Positions 33,846-42,096 of a stretch of 64,000 nt of DNA are shown here, in pieces (position 1 is the first letter of the stretch; each line of letters starts with the position of its first letter). The notes under the pieces were generated by a model. That model had not been told where the DNA came from. It was given only the letters and a program-made list of their open reading frames with translations, and made no database searches. Origin of the DNA: Bradyrhizobium canariense (GTDB lineage Bacteria; Pseudomonadota; Alphaproteobacteria; Rhizobiales; Xanthobacteraceae); NCBI RefSeq assembly GCF_019402665.1, contig NZ_VSST01000050.1:62001-126000 (forward strand), given 5' to 3'. The position numbers were made by a program, and so were the translations under genes.

Positions 33846-35087
33846 TTGAACCCCCTCCCTCAGAATCCTGTCGTCGCGTCCGGCTCGTTCGCGGCGATGA
33901 AATCCGTGCCGTACCGCCTCCAGTTCATCGCTTACGTGCTAGCGATGATGGCGGACAATATCGAGCATGTGATCAGCTATTGGGTGGTGTTCCAGAAATT
34001 CCATTCGCCGGCGCTGGCGGGTTTTGCCGTGCTGTCGCACTGGCTGCCGTTCCTGCTGTTCTCGGTCGCGGTTGGCGGGCTCGCCGACCGGGTCGATCCG
34101 CGCCGCATCATTCAATGCGGCATGCTGGTGTTCATCGTTGCTTCGGCCGGATGGGGTTTCTTCTTCATCACCGACACCATCGAGATGTGGCACGCCATGC
34201 TGCTGTTGGTGATCCATGGCTGCGCCGGCGTGTTGTGGCAGACGCCGAACCAGCTGCTGCTCTATGATCTCGTCGGCCCCGCCGATCTTCCGAGCGCGGT
34301 GCGGCTGAATGCGATGGCGCGCTATCTCGGCATTTTGGTCGGACCTGCCGTCGGCGGCATCATCATGCTGACGCTCGGCACCTCGCATGGCATCATCTTC
34401 AACACGCTGTTCTATCTGCCGATGCTGCTGTGGCTGTTCTGGGCGCCGGTGCGGGACAAGAGTGTCGCTGTGCGGCGCTTCGCCGTGCGCGGCCTTGCCG
34501 ACATCATGCTGACGATCCGTGCCATCGGCACGCAGCCGGTGCTGACGGCGATGACATGGCTTGCCGGCCTCACCTCGTTCATGATCGGCAACGCCTATCA
34601 CGCACAGATGCCCGGCTTTGCCGGCGATCTCGGCCACGGCGATCCCGGCATCTCCTATAGCGTGCTGCTCGCGGCCGATGCTGCCGGCGCGCTGCTCGCC
34701 GGCATCGCGCTGGAATCATGGGGACGGCTCAAGGGCACGCCGCGCACCGCGATCTTGCTCGCCATGCTGTGGAGCGTGGCGCTGCTCGGCTTCGCCTCGG
34801 TGCGGATCTATCCGGTCGCGATCGTGCTGCTGTTCTTTGCAGGCTTCTTCGAGCTGTCGTTCAACACAATGGCGCAGGCGCTGGTGCAGTTGAACGCGCC
34901 GTCCGATATTCGCGGCCGCGTCGTCGGCCTCTACAACATGGCCGGGCTCGGGATGCGAGCCTTCAGCGGCATCACGGTCGGCCTGTTCGGTGCGGCGATC
35001 GGCATTCACTGGTCGCTCGGGCTCTCGGCCGCGGTGCTGCTGGCGCTGCTATGTCTCCTCTATCGGCGTGCGACGAGGAAGTCGTAA
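33846..35087 (+). CDS. MFS transporter (MFS_3/enterobactin exporter-like)
   Basis: 413 residues, 12 helices. VLAMMADNIEHVISYWVVFQ opens helix 1, and GGLADRVDPRRIIQ is the loop 2-3 motif. QLNAPSDIRGRVVGLYNMAGLG is the MFS_3 hallmark between helices 10 and 11 (A/P-x-x-x-RGRV-x-G/S-Y). This subgroup mostly exports small molecules such as siderophores or macrolides; the substrate is not evident. The TTG at 33846, preceded by AGGTG, is the likely start; the ATG at 33897 would cut 17 residues. It is followed by a second MFS gene on the same strand. Confidence 0.86.
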   Translation: MNPLPQNPVVASGSFAAMKSVPYRLQFIAYVLAMMADNIEHVISYWVVFQKFHSPALAGFAVLSHWLPFLLFSVAVGGLADRVDPRRIIQCGMLVFIVASAGWGFFFITDTIEMWHAMLLLVIHGCAGVLWQTPNQLLLYDLVGPADLPSAVRLNAMARYLGILVGPAVGGIIMLTLGTSHGIIFNTLFYLPMLLWLFWAPVRDKSVAVRRFAVRGLADIMLTIRAIGTQPVLTAMTWLAGLTSFMIGNAYHAQMPGFAGDLGHGDPGISYSVLLAADAAGALLAGIALESWGRLKGTPRTAILLAMLWSVALLGFASVRIYPVAIVLLFFAGFFELSFNTMAQALVQLNAPSDIRGRVVGLYNMAGLGMRAFSGITVGLFGAAIGIHWSLGLSAAVLLALLCLLYRRATRKS

Positions 35088-35158
35088 GCTCAGAGCTTGC
35101 GGTTGACTCCGGCGTCTCCCCACCGCACGCTCGATATAGGGTTTGGGGAGATGAAGCG

Positions 35159-36325
35159 TTGCGCAATCGCTGGGGCATACTTGCGATCCTGTTCGTCGTT
35201 CGCCTCACCATCGCGTTCCAATTCCAGAGCGTGGCCGCGGTCGCGCCGCTGCTGCAGCAGAGCTTCGGCGTCGGACTCGCCGATATCGGCATCCTGATCG
35301 GACTCTATTTCACACCGGGCATCGTGCTGGCGCTGCCGGGCGGCGCGATCGGCCGGACGCTTGGCGACAAGCCCACCACGATCGTGGCGCTGCTGCTGAT
35401 GACAGCGGGCAGTCTCGTCATGGCCACCACCGACGTCTGGGGCTGGCAGATGGCGGGCCGGCTCGCCTCCGGTGCCGGCGGCGTGCTGCTGACCGTGCAG
35501 CTCACCAAGATGGGCACCGACTGGTTTGCGGGTAAGGAGATCGCCACCGCGATGGCGATCTTCGTCAACTCCTGGCCGGCCGGCGTTGCGATCTCGCTGC
35601 TGGTGCTGCCGGCGATCGGCACGGCGTATGGCGCCGGCGCCGTGTTCCTCGTGGCCGGCGCGCTGACCGCGATCGGCATCGTGCTGATCATTTTCTACCA
35701 ATCGCCGCCGGGAGCAACCGCCAGCGCGGCCGGCTCCAGGCTGCTTGATCCGCTCGCGCTTCTGGCGGTGATCGTCGCGGGTGCGATCTGGGGCCTTTAT
35801 AATATCGGCTTCGCCATGATTTTCTCGTTCGGCCCCTCATTGCTCGTCGAGCGCGGCTGGAGCATTGCGGCGGCAGGCTCGGCGATCAGCCTCGTGATGT
35901 GGCTGTCGGTGATCTCGGTGCCATCAGGCGGATATCTCGCCGATCGCACCAAGCGCCCCTTTGTCGTGGCGATCGCGGCGAGCCTCGTGGTGGCCGCCCT
36001 GCTGGCCTGGCTGACCCGGTCCGACGCTGTGATCGCGATCCTCGTCCTGGGCGGCTTGATCGGCGGCCTTCCCGCCGGCCCGATCATGAGCCTGGCCGCC
36101 CGCGTACTCGCGCCGGAGACACGAGCGGTCGGGATGGGCGTGTTCTACACTCTCTTCTATGCCGCGATGATGCTGGGGCCGGCGGTGGCGGGTCGGCTCG
36201 CCAAATCGGCCGGCACTGCCGCCGTCGCGCTCGACCTCGGCGCGCTGACGGTGCTGGCCTGCCCGCCCCTGATGTGGCTTTTCGAACGCATCGTGTCTGT
36301 TCGTCATCGCCGCGCCCGATCCTAA
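35159..36325 (+). CDS. MFS transporter (nitrate/cyanate-permease-like group)
   Basis: 388 residues, 12 helices. RNRWGILAILFVVRLTIAFQFQSVAAVAPLL and FGVGLADIGILIGLYFTPGIVLALPGGAIGRTLGDK follow the CynX/NimT-like MFS pattern, in which helices 1-2 start with this long hydrophobic opening. GGYLADRTKRP is the second-half loop. Substrate unknown; not a close relative of the MFS gene before it. I chose the TTG at 35159 with GGGGAG upstream. An in-frame ATG at 35051 would overlap the preceding gene and add 36 unconserved residues. Confidence 0.83.
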   Translation: MRNRWGILAILFVVRLTIAFQFQSVAAVAPLLQQSFGVGLADIGILIGLYFTPGIVLALPGGAIGRTLGDKPTTIVALLLMTAGSLVMATTDVWGWQMAGRLASGAGGVLLTVQLTKMGTDWFAGKEIATAMAIFVNSWPAGVAISLLVLPAIGTAYGAGAVFLVAGALTAIGIVLIIFYQSPPGATASAAGSRLLDPLALLAVIVAGAIWGLYNIGFAMIFSFGPSLLVERGWSIAAAGSAISLVMWLSVISVPSGGYLADRTKRPFVVAIAASLVVAALLAWLTRSDAVIAILVLGGLIGGLPAGPIMSLAARVLAPETRAVGMGVFYTLFYAAMMLGPAVAGRLAKSAGTAAVALDLGALTVLACPPLMWLFERIVSVRHRRARS

Positions 36326-36387
36326 CGTAGCATTAACCCTGTGCACCTTAGGGTGGTCCCGGACTCCGCCAGGCGGGGGGTCGGGTT

Positions 36388-37005
36388 GTGAAAATGGCGT
36401 TGGCGCACAAAAAATTTCTTCCGGCCGCCGAGGAACGTCGGCGTTTCCAGCGGGTGAAGGTTCACCTGCTCGGCCGCTACATGTTGCCGGACCGCCGTGA
36501 ATTCCCCTGCCAGGTGATCAACATGTCGCCGGGCGGGCTGGCGCTGCTGGCCCCCGGCATCGGCAATGTCGGCGACCGCGTGGTCGCCTATCTCGACCAT
36601 ATCGGCCGCGTCGAGGGCAAGATCACCCGCATCATCGACAATGGCTTCGCCATGACGGTCGGTGCGACGCCGCGAAAGCGCGACAAGCTTGCGGCACAGC
36701 TGACCTGGCTCGCCAACCGCGACATCCTCAATTTGCCGGAAGACCGCCGCCACGATCGTATCGTGCCGCGCAACCCGATCGCGGTGCTGACACTCGAGGA
36801 CGGCACCAAGATGACCTGCCGCATCATCGACCTCTCGCTGTCGGGCGCAGCCATCGCCGCGGAAAACCGTCCCCCGCTGAAATCGACGGTTCTGCTCGGC
36901 CGGGTGCAGGGTCGCGTGGTCCGAAACCTCGAAGACGGCTTCGCGCTCGAGTTCATGCATTCGCAGCCGATTGAAACTCTCGAAGAGAGCGTTACCGCGC
37001 GGTAA
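36388..37005 (+). CDS. Tandem PilZ-domain protein
   Basis: 205 residues with two PilZ domains, the c-di-GMP receptor fold. Domain 1 (about 17-85) has RRRFQRVKVHLLGRYML with the RxxxR-like arm and NMSPGGLAL as the D/NxSxxG motif. Domain 2 (about 120-200) has RRHDRIVPRNPIAVL and DLSLSGAAIAAE, a textbook RxxxR...DxSxxG pair. Domain 1 has N in place of D but keeps S and G. It may link c-di-GMP to surface or motility functions. Start is GTG at 36388 or ATG at 36394. A strong terminator follows at 37045. Confidence 0.92.
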   Translation: MKMALAHKKFLPAAEERRRFQRVKVHLLGRYMLPDRREFPCQVINMSPGGLALLAPGIGNVGDRVVAYLDHIGRVEGKITRIIDNGFAMTVGATPRKRDKLAAQLTWLANRDILNLPEDRRHDRIVPRNPIAVLTLEDGTKMTCRIIDLSLSGAAIAAENRPPLKSTVLLGRVQGRVVRNLEDGFALEFMHSQPIETLEESVTAR

Positions 37006-37044
37006 AGCGCGAAGGCACCAAAACCACTGCATTTCCAGTACTGA

Positions 37045-37077
37045 AGGCGGCCTCCGCGATGCGGACGCCGCCTTTTT
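37045..37077 (+). terminator. Intrinsic terminator after PilZ gene
   Basis: GGCGGCCTCCGC and GCGGACGCCGCC pair except for one C-C mismatch, with a three- to four-base loop, and are followed by five T residues. It lies 40 bases after the stop of the tandem PilZ gene. Confidence 0.85.
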
Positions 37078-37335
37078 CATGGTCGTGACGGGCCTCGCGC
37101 GGGTTAACGCGGAGGTCGCGGGTGCGTGCAAACAACGGTTCCGCCAGCGTTTCCGCGTTAATCGATAAAATTTGAACCAATTGCAGTCATATCGAATTTT
37201 ATTCAAGTTTGACTCAAGTATAGATCGAATTCGCCGCGCGTTTTACTTGTATTCGTCTCGACTTGACTTGACTGACTTAGCGGCAACTCAAAAGCTCCCT
37301 GCGCAATGTGGTCCCAACAAGAAACGGGGGCCGCA
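37078..37335. other. AT-rich intergenic region, promoter of cysteine peptidase gene
   Basis: From about 37150 to 37270 the sequence is strikingly AT-rich for this genome (runs such as CGATAAAATTTGAACCAATT and CAAGTTTGACTCAAGTATAG). It is the likely promoter and upstream element of the gene at 37336. The short direct repeats TTGACT/TTGACTTGACTGACTT near 37260-37280 could include a -35 element. No gene is seen. Confidence 0.45.
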
Positions 37336-37962
37336 ATGTTTGATTTCAGGGGACAGGGGAAGAGAATGGCGCTGGCCGCCATGCTCTTCGGAATGAGCGC
37401 GGCAGCGCAGGCCGGCGAAGGCCGTCTGCTCTACGCAAGCCTCGGCGACACCACGCGTGCGCCGATCGGCTGGGTCGAGTTCTGTGCGGACAATGCCGCT
37501 CAGTGCCAGGGCGCACCGACGCAACCGCGCGACATCGTGATGTCGCAGGCTGCATGGCGCGACCTCGTCAAGGTCAATCGCTGGGTCAACGAGACCGTCA
37601 AGCCTTTGACCGACCAGGAGCACTGGGGCGTGATCGAAAAGTGGTCGCTGCCGTCGGACGGCTACGGCGACTGTGAAGACTACGTGCTGTTGAAGCGCAA
37701 GATGCTGATCGATGCCGGATGGCCGCGCGAGGCCCTGCTTATCACCGTCGTGCGCGACAAGAAGGGCGAAGGACACGCGGTGCTGACGGTGAAGACCGAC
37801 AGGGGCGAGTTCGTTCTCGACAATCAGAACGAGAACGTCGTTGCCTGGACGGAGACCGGCTACCGCTTCGTCAAGCGCCAGTCGCAGAGCGATCCGAATG
37901 TCTGGGTCTCGCTCGGCGACACCAAGCCGGCGGTCTCCACCGCCAGCGCAAGGGACCAGTAG
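37336..37962 (+). CDS. Bacterial transglutaminase-like cysteine peptidase (BTLCP, COG3672)
   Basis: 208 residues. A signal peptide (RMALAAMLFGMSAAAQA) is followed by the BTLCP domain. The catalytic triad is visible: Cys in YGDCEDYVLLKRKMLI, His in GEGHAVLTVKTDRG and Asp in FVLDNQNENVVAW. LapG of Pseudomonas, which cleaves adhesins under c-di-GMP control, belongs to this family, but rhizobial genomes have many COG3672 members of unknown function and no LapD-like partner is present. The nearest c-di-GMP gene is the tandem PilZ gene upstream. The ATG at 37336 follows a GGGGG element. The gene ends before a terminator at 38041. Confidence 0.9.
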   Translation: MFDFRGQGKRMALAAMLFGMSAAAQAGEGRLLYASLGDTTRAPIGWVEFCADNAAQCQGAPTQPRDIVMSQAAWRDLVKVNRWVNETVKPLTDQEHWGVIEKWSLPSDGYGDCEDYVLLKRKMLIDAGWPREALLITVVRDKKGEGHAVLTVKTDRGEFVLDNQNENVVAWTETGYRFVKRQSQSDPNVWVSLGDTKPAVSTASARDQ

Positions 37963-38040
37963 CAGATCAGTAGAGACAAACGAAAGAGATACGCGACCCG
38001 GTCACATCCCCACCCCTCCCCGTCCCAGACCGGTTCGCGC

Positions 38041-38079
38041 GCGCCCAGCCATCCCCCAATGGCTGGGCGCAACTTTTTT
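38041..38079 (+). terminator. Intrinsic terminator after cysteine peptidase gene
   Basis: Perfect twelve-base arms GCGCCCAGCCAT and ATGGCTGGGCGC around a short C-rich loop, then AACTTTTTT. It lies between convergent genes and is oriented for the plus-strand gene. Stem quality is high enough to work on the CYTH-CHAD gene in reverse too, but the T-run favours the plus strand. Confidence 0.88.
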
Positions 38080-38094
38080 GGGGACGTACTTCGC

Positions 38095-39867
38095 TTAGTC
38101 CTGCGGCGTCTGCCGCGACCAGGGCACGCGCGCGGCAGTGAAATCGCGCCATGTGCTTTGCAGGGCGGGCTGCACCCCGACCGACGCGCGCGCCTGCCAG
38201 CCGGCGATCGCCGCCGCGGCAATGGCACCCTCCGGCCCGGCACCAAGCCTGTCGAGCAACGATGCCGTCACCACCATGTCGTTGAAGGCGCCGAGCTGCT
38301 CCTGCAAGCCGGCGAGCCTGCGCGCGAATTTTCGCGCGGATTTGCGGTCTGCGAACAGCGGCAGCAGAAACTCGCTGAGATAGCGCAGCCGCTTGGTCGC
38401 GAGCCGCACGCGGTGCAGACCTTCGGCGGGAAGCGACTTGAAGCGGCGGCCGCGCCTGAGCACCTTCGCATATTGCTCCGACAGAATGCGCTGCGCGAAG
38501 TCGACGGCGGGGTCGGCGAGCTGGCCGAGATCCTGCGCGGCGATGTCGTTGCGCCAGCCCCGCGTCTCGATCCACCCGCCGAGGCTGATCAGGAACATCG
38601 CGCAGCGGCGATCGTCGAGCGCATCGTGCGCCTTGCGATAGGCATCCGACTGGCGTTCGGCCGCAACCTGGCCCAGCGCGTCAAAGCCCGCGACCGACGG
38701 ACAGGCTGTTGCGATCGTCGGCAAAGTATCGAGCCGGAACACATCCCAGTCGCGCGCGGCGGACAAATCCTGCGCCAGCCATCTGGCTTCGGTTCGCAGC
38801 GTGTCGACGTTGCTCGACACGCCCGCCGAATGCATCAGATCCAGCACCGACCGCAGCCGGCGCAGCGAGACGCGCAACTGATGGATTCCTTCCGGATTGC
38901 GGCCGTCCTCGGCAGCCGGCAGCGACTGAAGCAGATGGAGGAAGCAGGAGCGCAGGATCGTGGCGAAGGCCTCGTCGAGCGTGACCGACGCATCGAGACG
39001 AAGTTTTCGCGGACGTCGAGCCGAGGGCGGCTTGTCGGCGGCAAGATCGAACCCCCGTGCCGATTTGGTGCGGATCGACGGCTTTACGTCACCGTGCTCC
39101 GCGAGCCGCAGCGCGATCTCGTAGATCGCGCCGGCGCTGCCGCTCTTGAGCTCCAGCTCGATCTCGTTCACCGGCAGTGAACGGTCGCCGGCCGTCAACT
39201 CACCCCGGTCGAAGGCGATCTCGACCGCGCCTGACGGCAGCTCGATCAGCCGCGCATGGCGATGGACATCGGCGGTGAAGACCGCTTCGAGCGGCTGCGC
39301 TTCCAGGTGGCCGCGAAGCTTCTCAGGAATGAAGGGCATTGCCAAAGCGAGGTCGGGCGCAAGCGAAGGCACGCTCGCCTCCCACTCGCCACGGCGGAGT
39401 GGATCGTCCACCGCATCGGTCTTCACGGTTTGAACGAACCGCGCACCGCTCTGACGAACGCGCAGGCTCAAGCCGTTGCGCCGAAGTGTCCGCTCCGGCG
39501 TGTCGTAATAGACGGACTTGAGATGTTTGCGCGTGCCCTTGTTGCGCGCGTTCGTCGCGATCACGGGCGCAGCGTTGAAATGCGCCATGCGATCGGCATC
39601 GACGAGAAGCTTGAGTTCGATCTCACCGGCACCATGCGCGGCAGCACTCGACCGGAGTGGTTCCGTTGCCGGTTCCGCGTCTTGCGATGGCGTCTGATCG
39701 ATCACAGCGCCCTCGACGATCACAGGTTCCGCGGCGGGTTCGCGTTGCCTGAGGAAGCCGGCGACGGCTTGCGTTCTCTTGTTGTCCTTCGCAACAGGAC
39801 TCCCATCCCGCGCGCTCGGATGCTTGCGGACCGGCGTTGCGTCTGACTTCAGCATTTGAGGTAACAT
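38095..39867 (-). CDS. CYTH-CHAD protein, predicted inorganic triphosphatase
   Basis: 590 residues. The N-terminal 80 are polar and probably disordered. The CYTH domain (about 82-285) has the ExExK signature in EIELKLL, with Arg/Lys-rich tunnel strands such as LSLRVRQSG and EIAFDRGEL and EIELELKSG. The CHAD domain (about 320-585) has two His-rich helical repeats: GIHQLRVSLRRLRSVL and GLHRVRLATKRLRYLSEF, each with the H-x-x-R-x-x-x-K/R-R pattern that binds polyphosphate. E. coli YgiF has this layout and splits triphosphate. No ppk or ppx gene is nearby. The ATG at 39867 is the first in frame; later starts cannot be excluded because the tail is not conserved. Confidence 0.92.
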   Translation of the reverse strand: MLPQMLKSDATPVRKHPSARDGSPVAKDNKRTQAVAGFLRQREPAAEPVIVEGAVIDQTPSQDAEPATEPLRSSAAAHGAGEIELKLLVDADRMAHFNAAPVIATNARNKGTRKHLKSVYYDTPERTLRRNGLSLRVRQSGARFVQTVKTDAVDDPLRRGEWEASVPSLAPDLALAMPFIPEKLRGHLEAQPLEAVFTADVHRHARLIELPSGAVEIAFDRGELTAGDRSLPVNEIELELKSGSAGAIYEIALRLAEHGDVKPSIRTKSARGFDLAADKPPSARRPRKLRLDASVTLDEAFATILRSCFLHLLQSLPAAEDGRNPEGIHQLRVSLRRLRSVLDLMHSAGVSSNVDTLRTEARWLAQDLSAARDWDVFRLDTLPTIATACPSVAGFDALGQVAAERQSDAYRKAHDALDDRRCAMFLISLGGWIETRGWRNDIAAQDLGQLADPAVDFAQRILSEQYAKVLRRGRRFKSLPAEGLHRVRLATKRLRYLSEFLLPLFADRKSARKFARRLAGLQEQLGAFNDMVVTASLLDRLGAGPEGAIAAAAIAGWQARASVGVQPALQSTWRDFTAARVPWSRQTPQD

Positions 39868-40175
39868 GACAGTTCAATGACAGAGCGACAGCGTATAGCC
39901 GCTGCCGCCCGCGAGGAATAGTCACCTTACGTCGCAGTACCCCACCGTCCACACGAGGCCGCGAGCGGCTTGACCACAGGAACTAAATTGCCGCCGGGCG
40001 CAGCAAGCGATCGAATTGACTGCGAATTCCGCTCTACTCGAAACCGAGATGAACGCGTCAGCGAGCTTGACTCATGCCAGCCTTCCCGCAATCGGTGGCG
40101 ATGGCGTCGAGCGCGCTGCCCTGTCCCTCCGGGTTGCTTCATCGGCTACCGGCACGGCAATCACAAGGAGCTGCC
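39868..40175. other. Divergent intergenic region without a gene
   Basis: 308 bases between the CYTH-CHAD and IclR genes. I see no repeat or structured element. Open frames extend back from the IclR gene but carry no conserved residues, so its start is placed at 40176. Confidence 0.4.
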
Positions 40176-40988
40176 ATGACGTCGTTCCGTCCCGTCATCG
40201 CGTTGTCCAGGGGCCTCGAAGTCTTGCGGGTGATCAACCAGGAACGTCAGTCGACCGTCGGCTCGCTGCACAAGGCGACGGGGCTCAACAAGGCGACGAT
40301 CGTCCGCATGCTCGAGACGCTGGAGCATGAAGGTTATGTGGTGCGCCGTACCGAACCGGCCAGCTACGCGCCGACGGGACGCGCGCTGCTGCTCAGCGCA
40401 GGCTATGACGAACCGACCTGGATTGGCGGCATCGCCGAACCCATCCTGAACAAATTCCGCAAGCAGATCCATTGGCCGTCAGACATCGCGGTGCTCGATC
40501 AGGAATCCATGGTCATCGCCCACACAACGCGCGTGGATGGATCGCTGCTGTTCAGCCGCCCGCCGGGTTTTCGCTTTCCCGTCCTCGGCACCTCGATGGG
40601 ACGGGCCTATCTCGCCTTCTGCGAGCCTGCCGAGCAGGAGCGCATTGCCGCGCGGCTTGCCCTCGGTCCCGAGCCCTGGAACGATCTGGCGCGCAATCCC
40701 GACAAGCTCACCAAGGCGCTGCGCACGATCCGCAAAGCCGGGTTCGCGGTGATGGACGACAGCTACAGCCGCAGTGTCTTCGGCGGCGCAGTCTGGGCGC
40801 TTGGCGTTCCCGTCGCGCTTCAGAACCGGCTGTTCGGCAGCATGAACGTGATGATGCTCCGCGAAGCGGTCAGTCCGGAGGAAGGCATACGCCGCTTCGT
40901 ACCTCCGATGAAGAAGGTCGCTTCCGCACTTGCCGAGGCGCTCGGCGCCAAGCTTGCTGCGCCAGGCTCTCCTGCAGGCCGGCCGTGA
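40176..40988 (+). CDS. IclR-family transcriptional regulator
   Basis: 270 residues. An N-terminal winged helix-turn-helix (GLEVLRVINQERQSTVGSLHKATGLNKATIVRMLETLEHEGYVVR) is followed by the IclR effector domain (about 80-255) with FRFPVLGTSMGRAYLAF and RKAGFAVMDDSYSRSVFGGAVWALGVPV. The family senses small organic acids and mostly controls catabolic operons; DhaR-, MhpR- and PcaR-like members act on aromatic pathways. The adjacent TctC binding-protein gene, 115 bases downstream on the same strand, is the probable target. The ATG at 40176 follows AAGGAG. Confidence 0.93.
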   Translation: MTSFRPVIALSRGLEVLRVINQERQSTVGSLHKATGLNKATIVRMLETLEHEGYVVRRTEPASYAPTGRALLLSAGYDEPTWIGGIAEPILNKFRKQIHWPSDIAVLDQESMVIAHTTRVDGSLLFSRPPGFRFPVLGTSMGRAYLAFCEPAEQERIAARLALGPEPWNDLARNPDKLTKALRTIRKAGFAVMDDSYSRSVFGGAVWALGVPVALQNRLFGSMNVMMLREAVSPEEGIRRFVPPMKKVASALAEALGAKLAAPGSPAGRP

Positions 40989-41103
40989 CCATTTCACACA
41001 GTGAAACGATATTTTGATTTCTTGACCCTCCTCCTTGCCCATGTGACACCTCGTTGCGGCGGCTGCCGGCTGCCCAATGACACACGGAAAAGGGGAGGCC
41101 GAA

Positions 41104-42081
41104 GTGCGGACATCCGCGAGAATTTGGGCTGCCGCGATTGCATGCCTGACGCTGGCCGCTTCTGAAACGGCTTGGGCCGAAGCCTGGCCGACCCGGGCAA
41201 TCAAGATCGTCGTCTCCACACCGGCAGGCGGCATCACCGATGCCTTCGCCCGCGCCTATGGCGACTACATCTCGCAGAAGCTTGGCCAGCCGGTCATTGT
41301 CGAAAACAAGACCGGAGCCAGCGGCGCGCTGGCGGCACAGTCGGTGAAGGATTCCCCGGCCGACGGTTACACGCTGATGTACACGATCTCGTCCACCCTG
41401 CTCGGTAACCGGCTGCTGCTGAAATCGCTGGCCTATGATCCGGACAAGGATTTCACGATCGTCGCGGTGACGCCTTCGGGGCATCTGCCGTTGGTGGTCC
41501 ATTCCGCCACCAATGCAAAGACGATCGAAGAGTTCGTCGCGTACGCACGTAGCAACAAGGTCACGGCTGGCTCGTACGGGATCGGCTCGTTCGCGCACAT
41601 TGCGATCGCCGAGCTCAACCGACAATTCGGTCTCGACATTTCCATCGTGCATTATCGCGGCGAAGCGCCGATGTGGCAGGATCTTGCCGCCGGGGTGATC
41701 CAGGCGGCGGTCGGAAGCTATCAGGCCGCGCTGCCGGTGCTCGATACCGGCATCGGCCGCCCAATTGCCGTGCCGACACCGGTGCGCATGAAGAAGCTGC
41801 CCGAGACCAAGACATTTGCCGAGCAAGGGGTCACCGGCAATGTCTTCCAGCTCATCAGCTTTACCGCGCTGGTGGCGCCTGCTGCGATGCCTGCAGACCG
41901 GATCGACATGCTCGCCAAGCTGATGGTCGAAGGCGGCAAGACGGAGCGCGTGCAGAAGCTGCTCGATGCCTTCGGCGTCGACCAGCCGGCCATGGATCGC
42001 GCCTCCTCGATTGCGCTTTACGAAAAAGAAGGGCCGATCTGGCTCGAGTCGATCAAGACTCTCGGATTGGAGCCGCAATAG
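41104..42081 (+). CDS. TctC/Bug-family periplasmic substrate-binding protein
   Basis: 325 residues. Signal peptide at 1-25 (IWAAAIACLTLAASETAWA) followed by the Bug fold: WPTRAIKIVVSTPAGGITDAFARAY is the signature opening, with AGGxxD the carboxylate-binding loop. GQPVIVENKTGASGALAAQSV, ADGYTLMYTISSTL and APAAMPADRIDMLAKLM are other standard blocks. Bug proteins bind organic acids or aromatic carboxylates and normally work with TctA/TctB; neither gene is in the window, as is usual for orphan Bug genes. The GTG at 41104 has GGGAGG nearby. The gene converges on the amidohydrolase, 15 bases apart. Confidence 0.93.
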   Translation: MRTSARIWAAAIACLTLAASETAWAEAWPTRAIKIVVSTPAGGITDAFARAYGDYISQKLGQPVIVENKTGASGALAAQSVKDSPADGYTLMYTISSTLLGNRLLLKSLAYDPDKDFTIVAVTPSGHLPLVVHSATNAKTIEEFVAYARSNKVTAGSYGIGSFAHIAIAELNRQFGLDISIVHYRGEAPMWQDLAAGVIQAAVGSYQAALPVLDTGIGRPIAVPTPVRMKKLPETKTFAEQGVTGNVFQLISFTALVAPAAMPADRIDMLAKLMVEGGKTERVQKLLDAFGVDQPAMDRASSIALYEKEGPIWLESIKTLGLEPQ

Positions 42082-42096
42082 ATTCGGGGCGGCTCC

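Noticed and set aside
38059..39180. Plus-strand frame opposite the CYTH-CHAD gene
   Set aside because: Antisense shadow; the minus-strand protein has clear ExExK and CHAD motifs.
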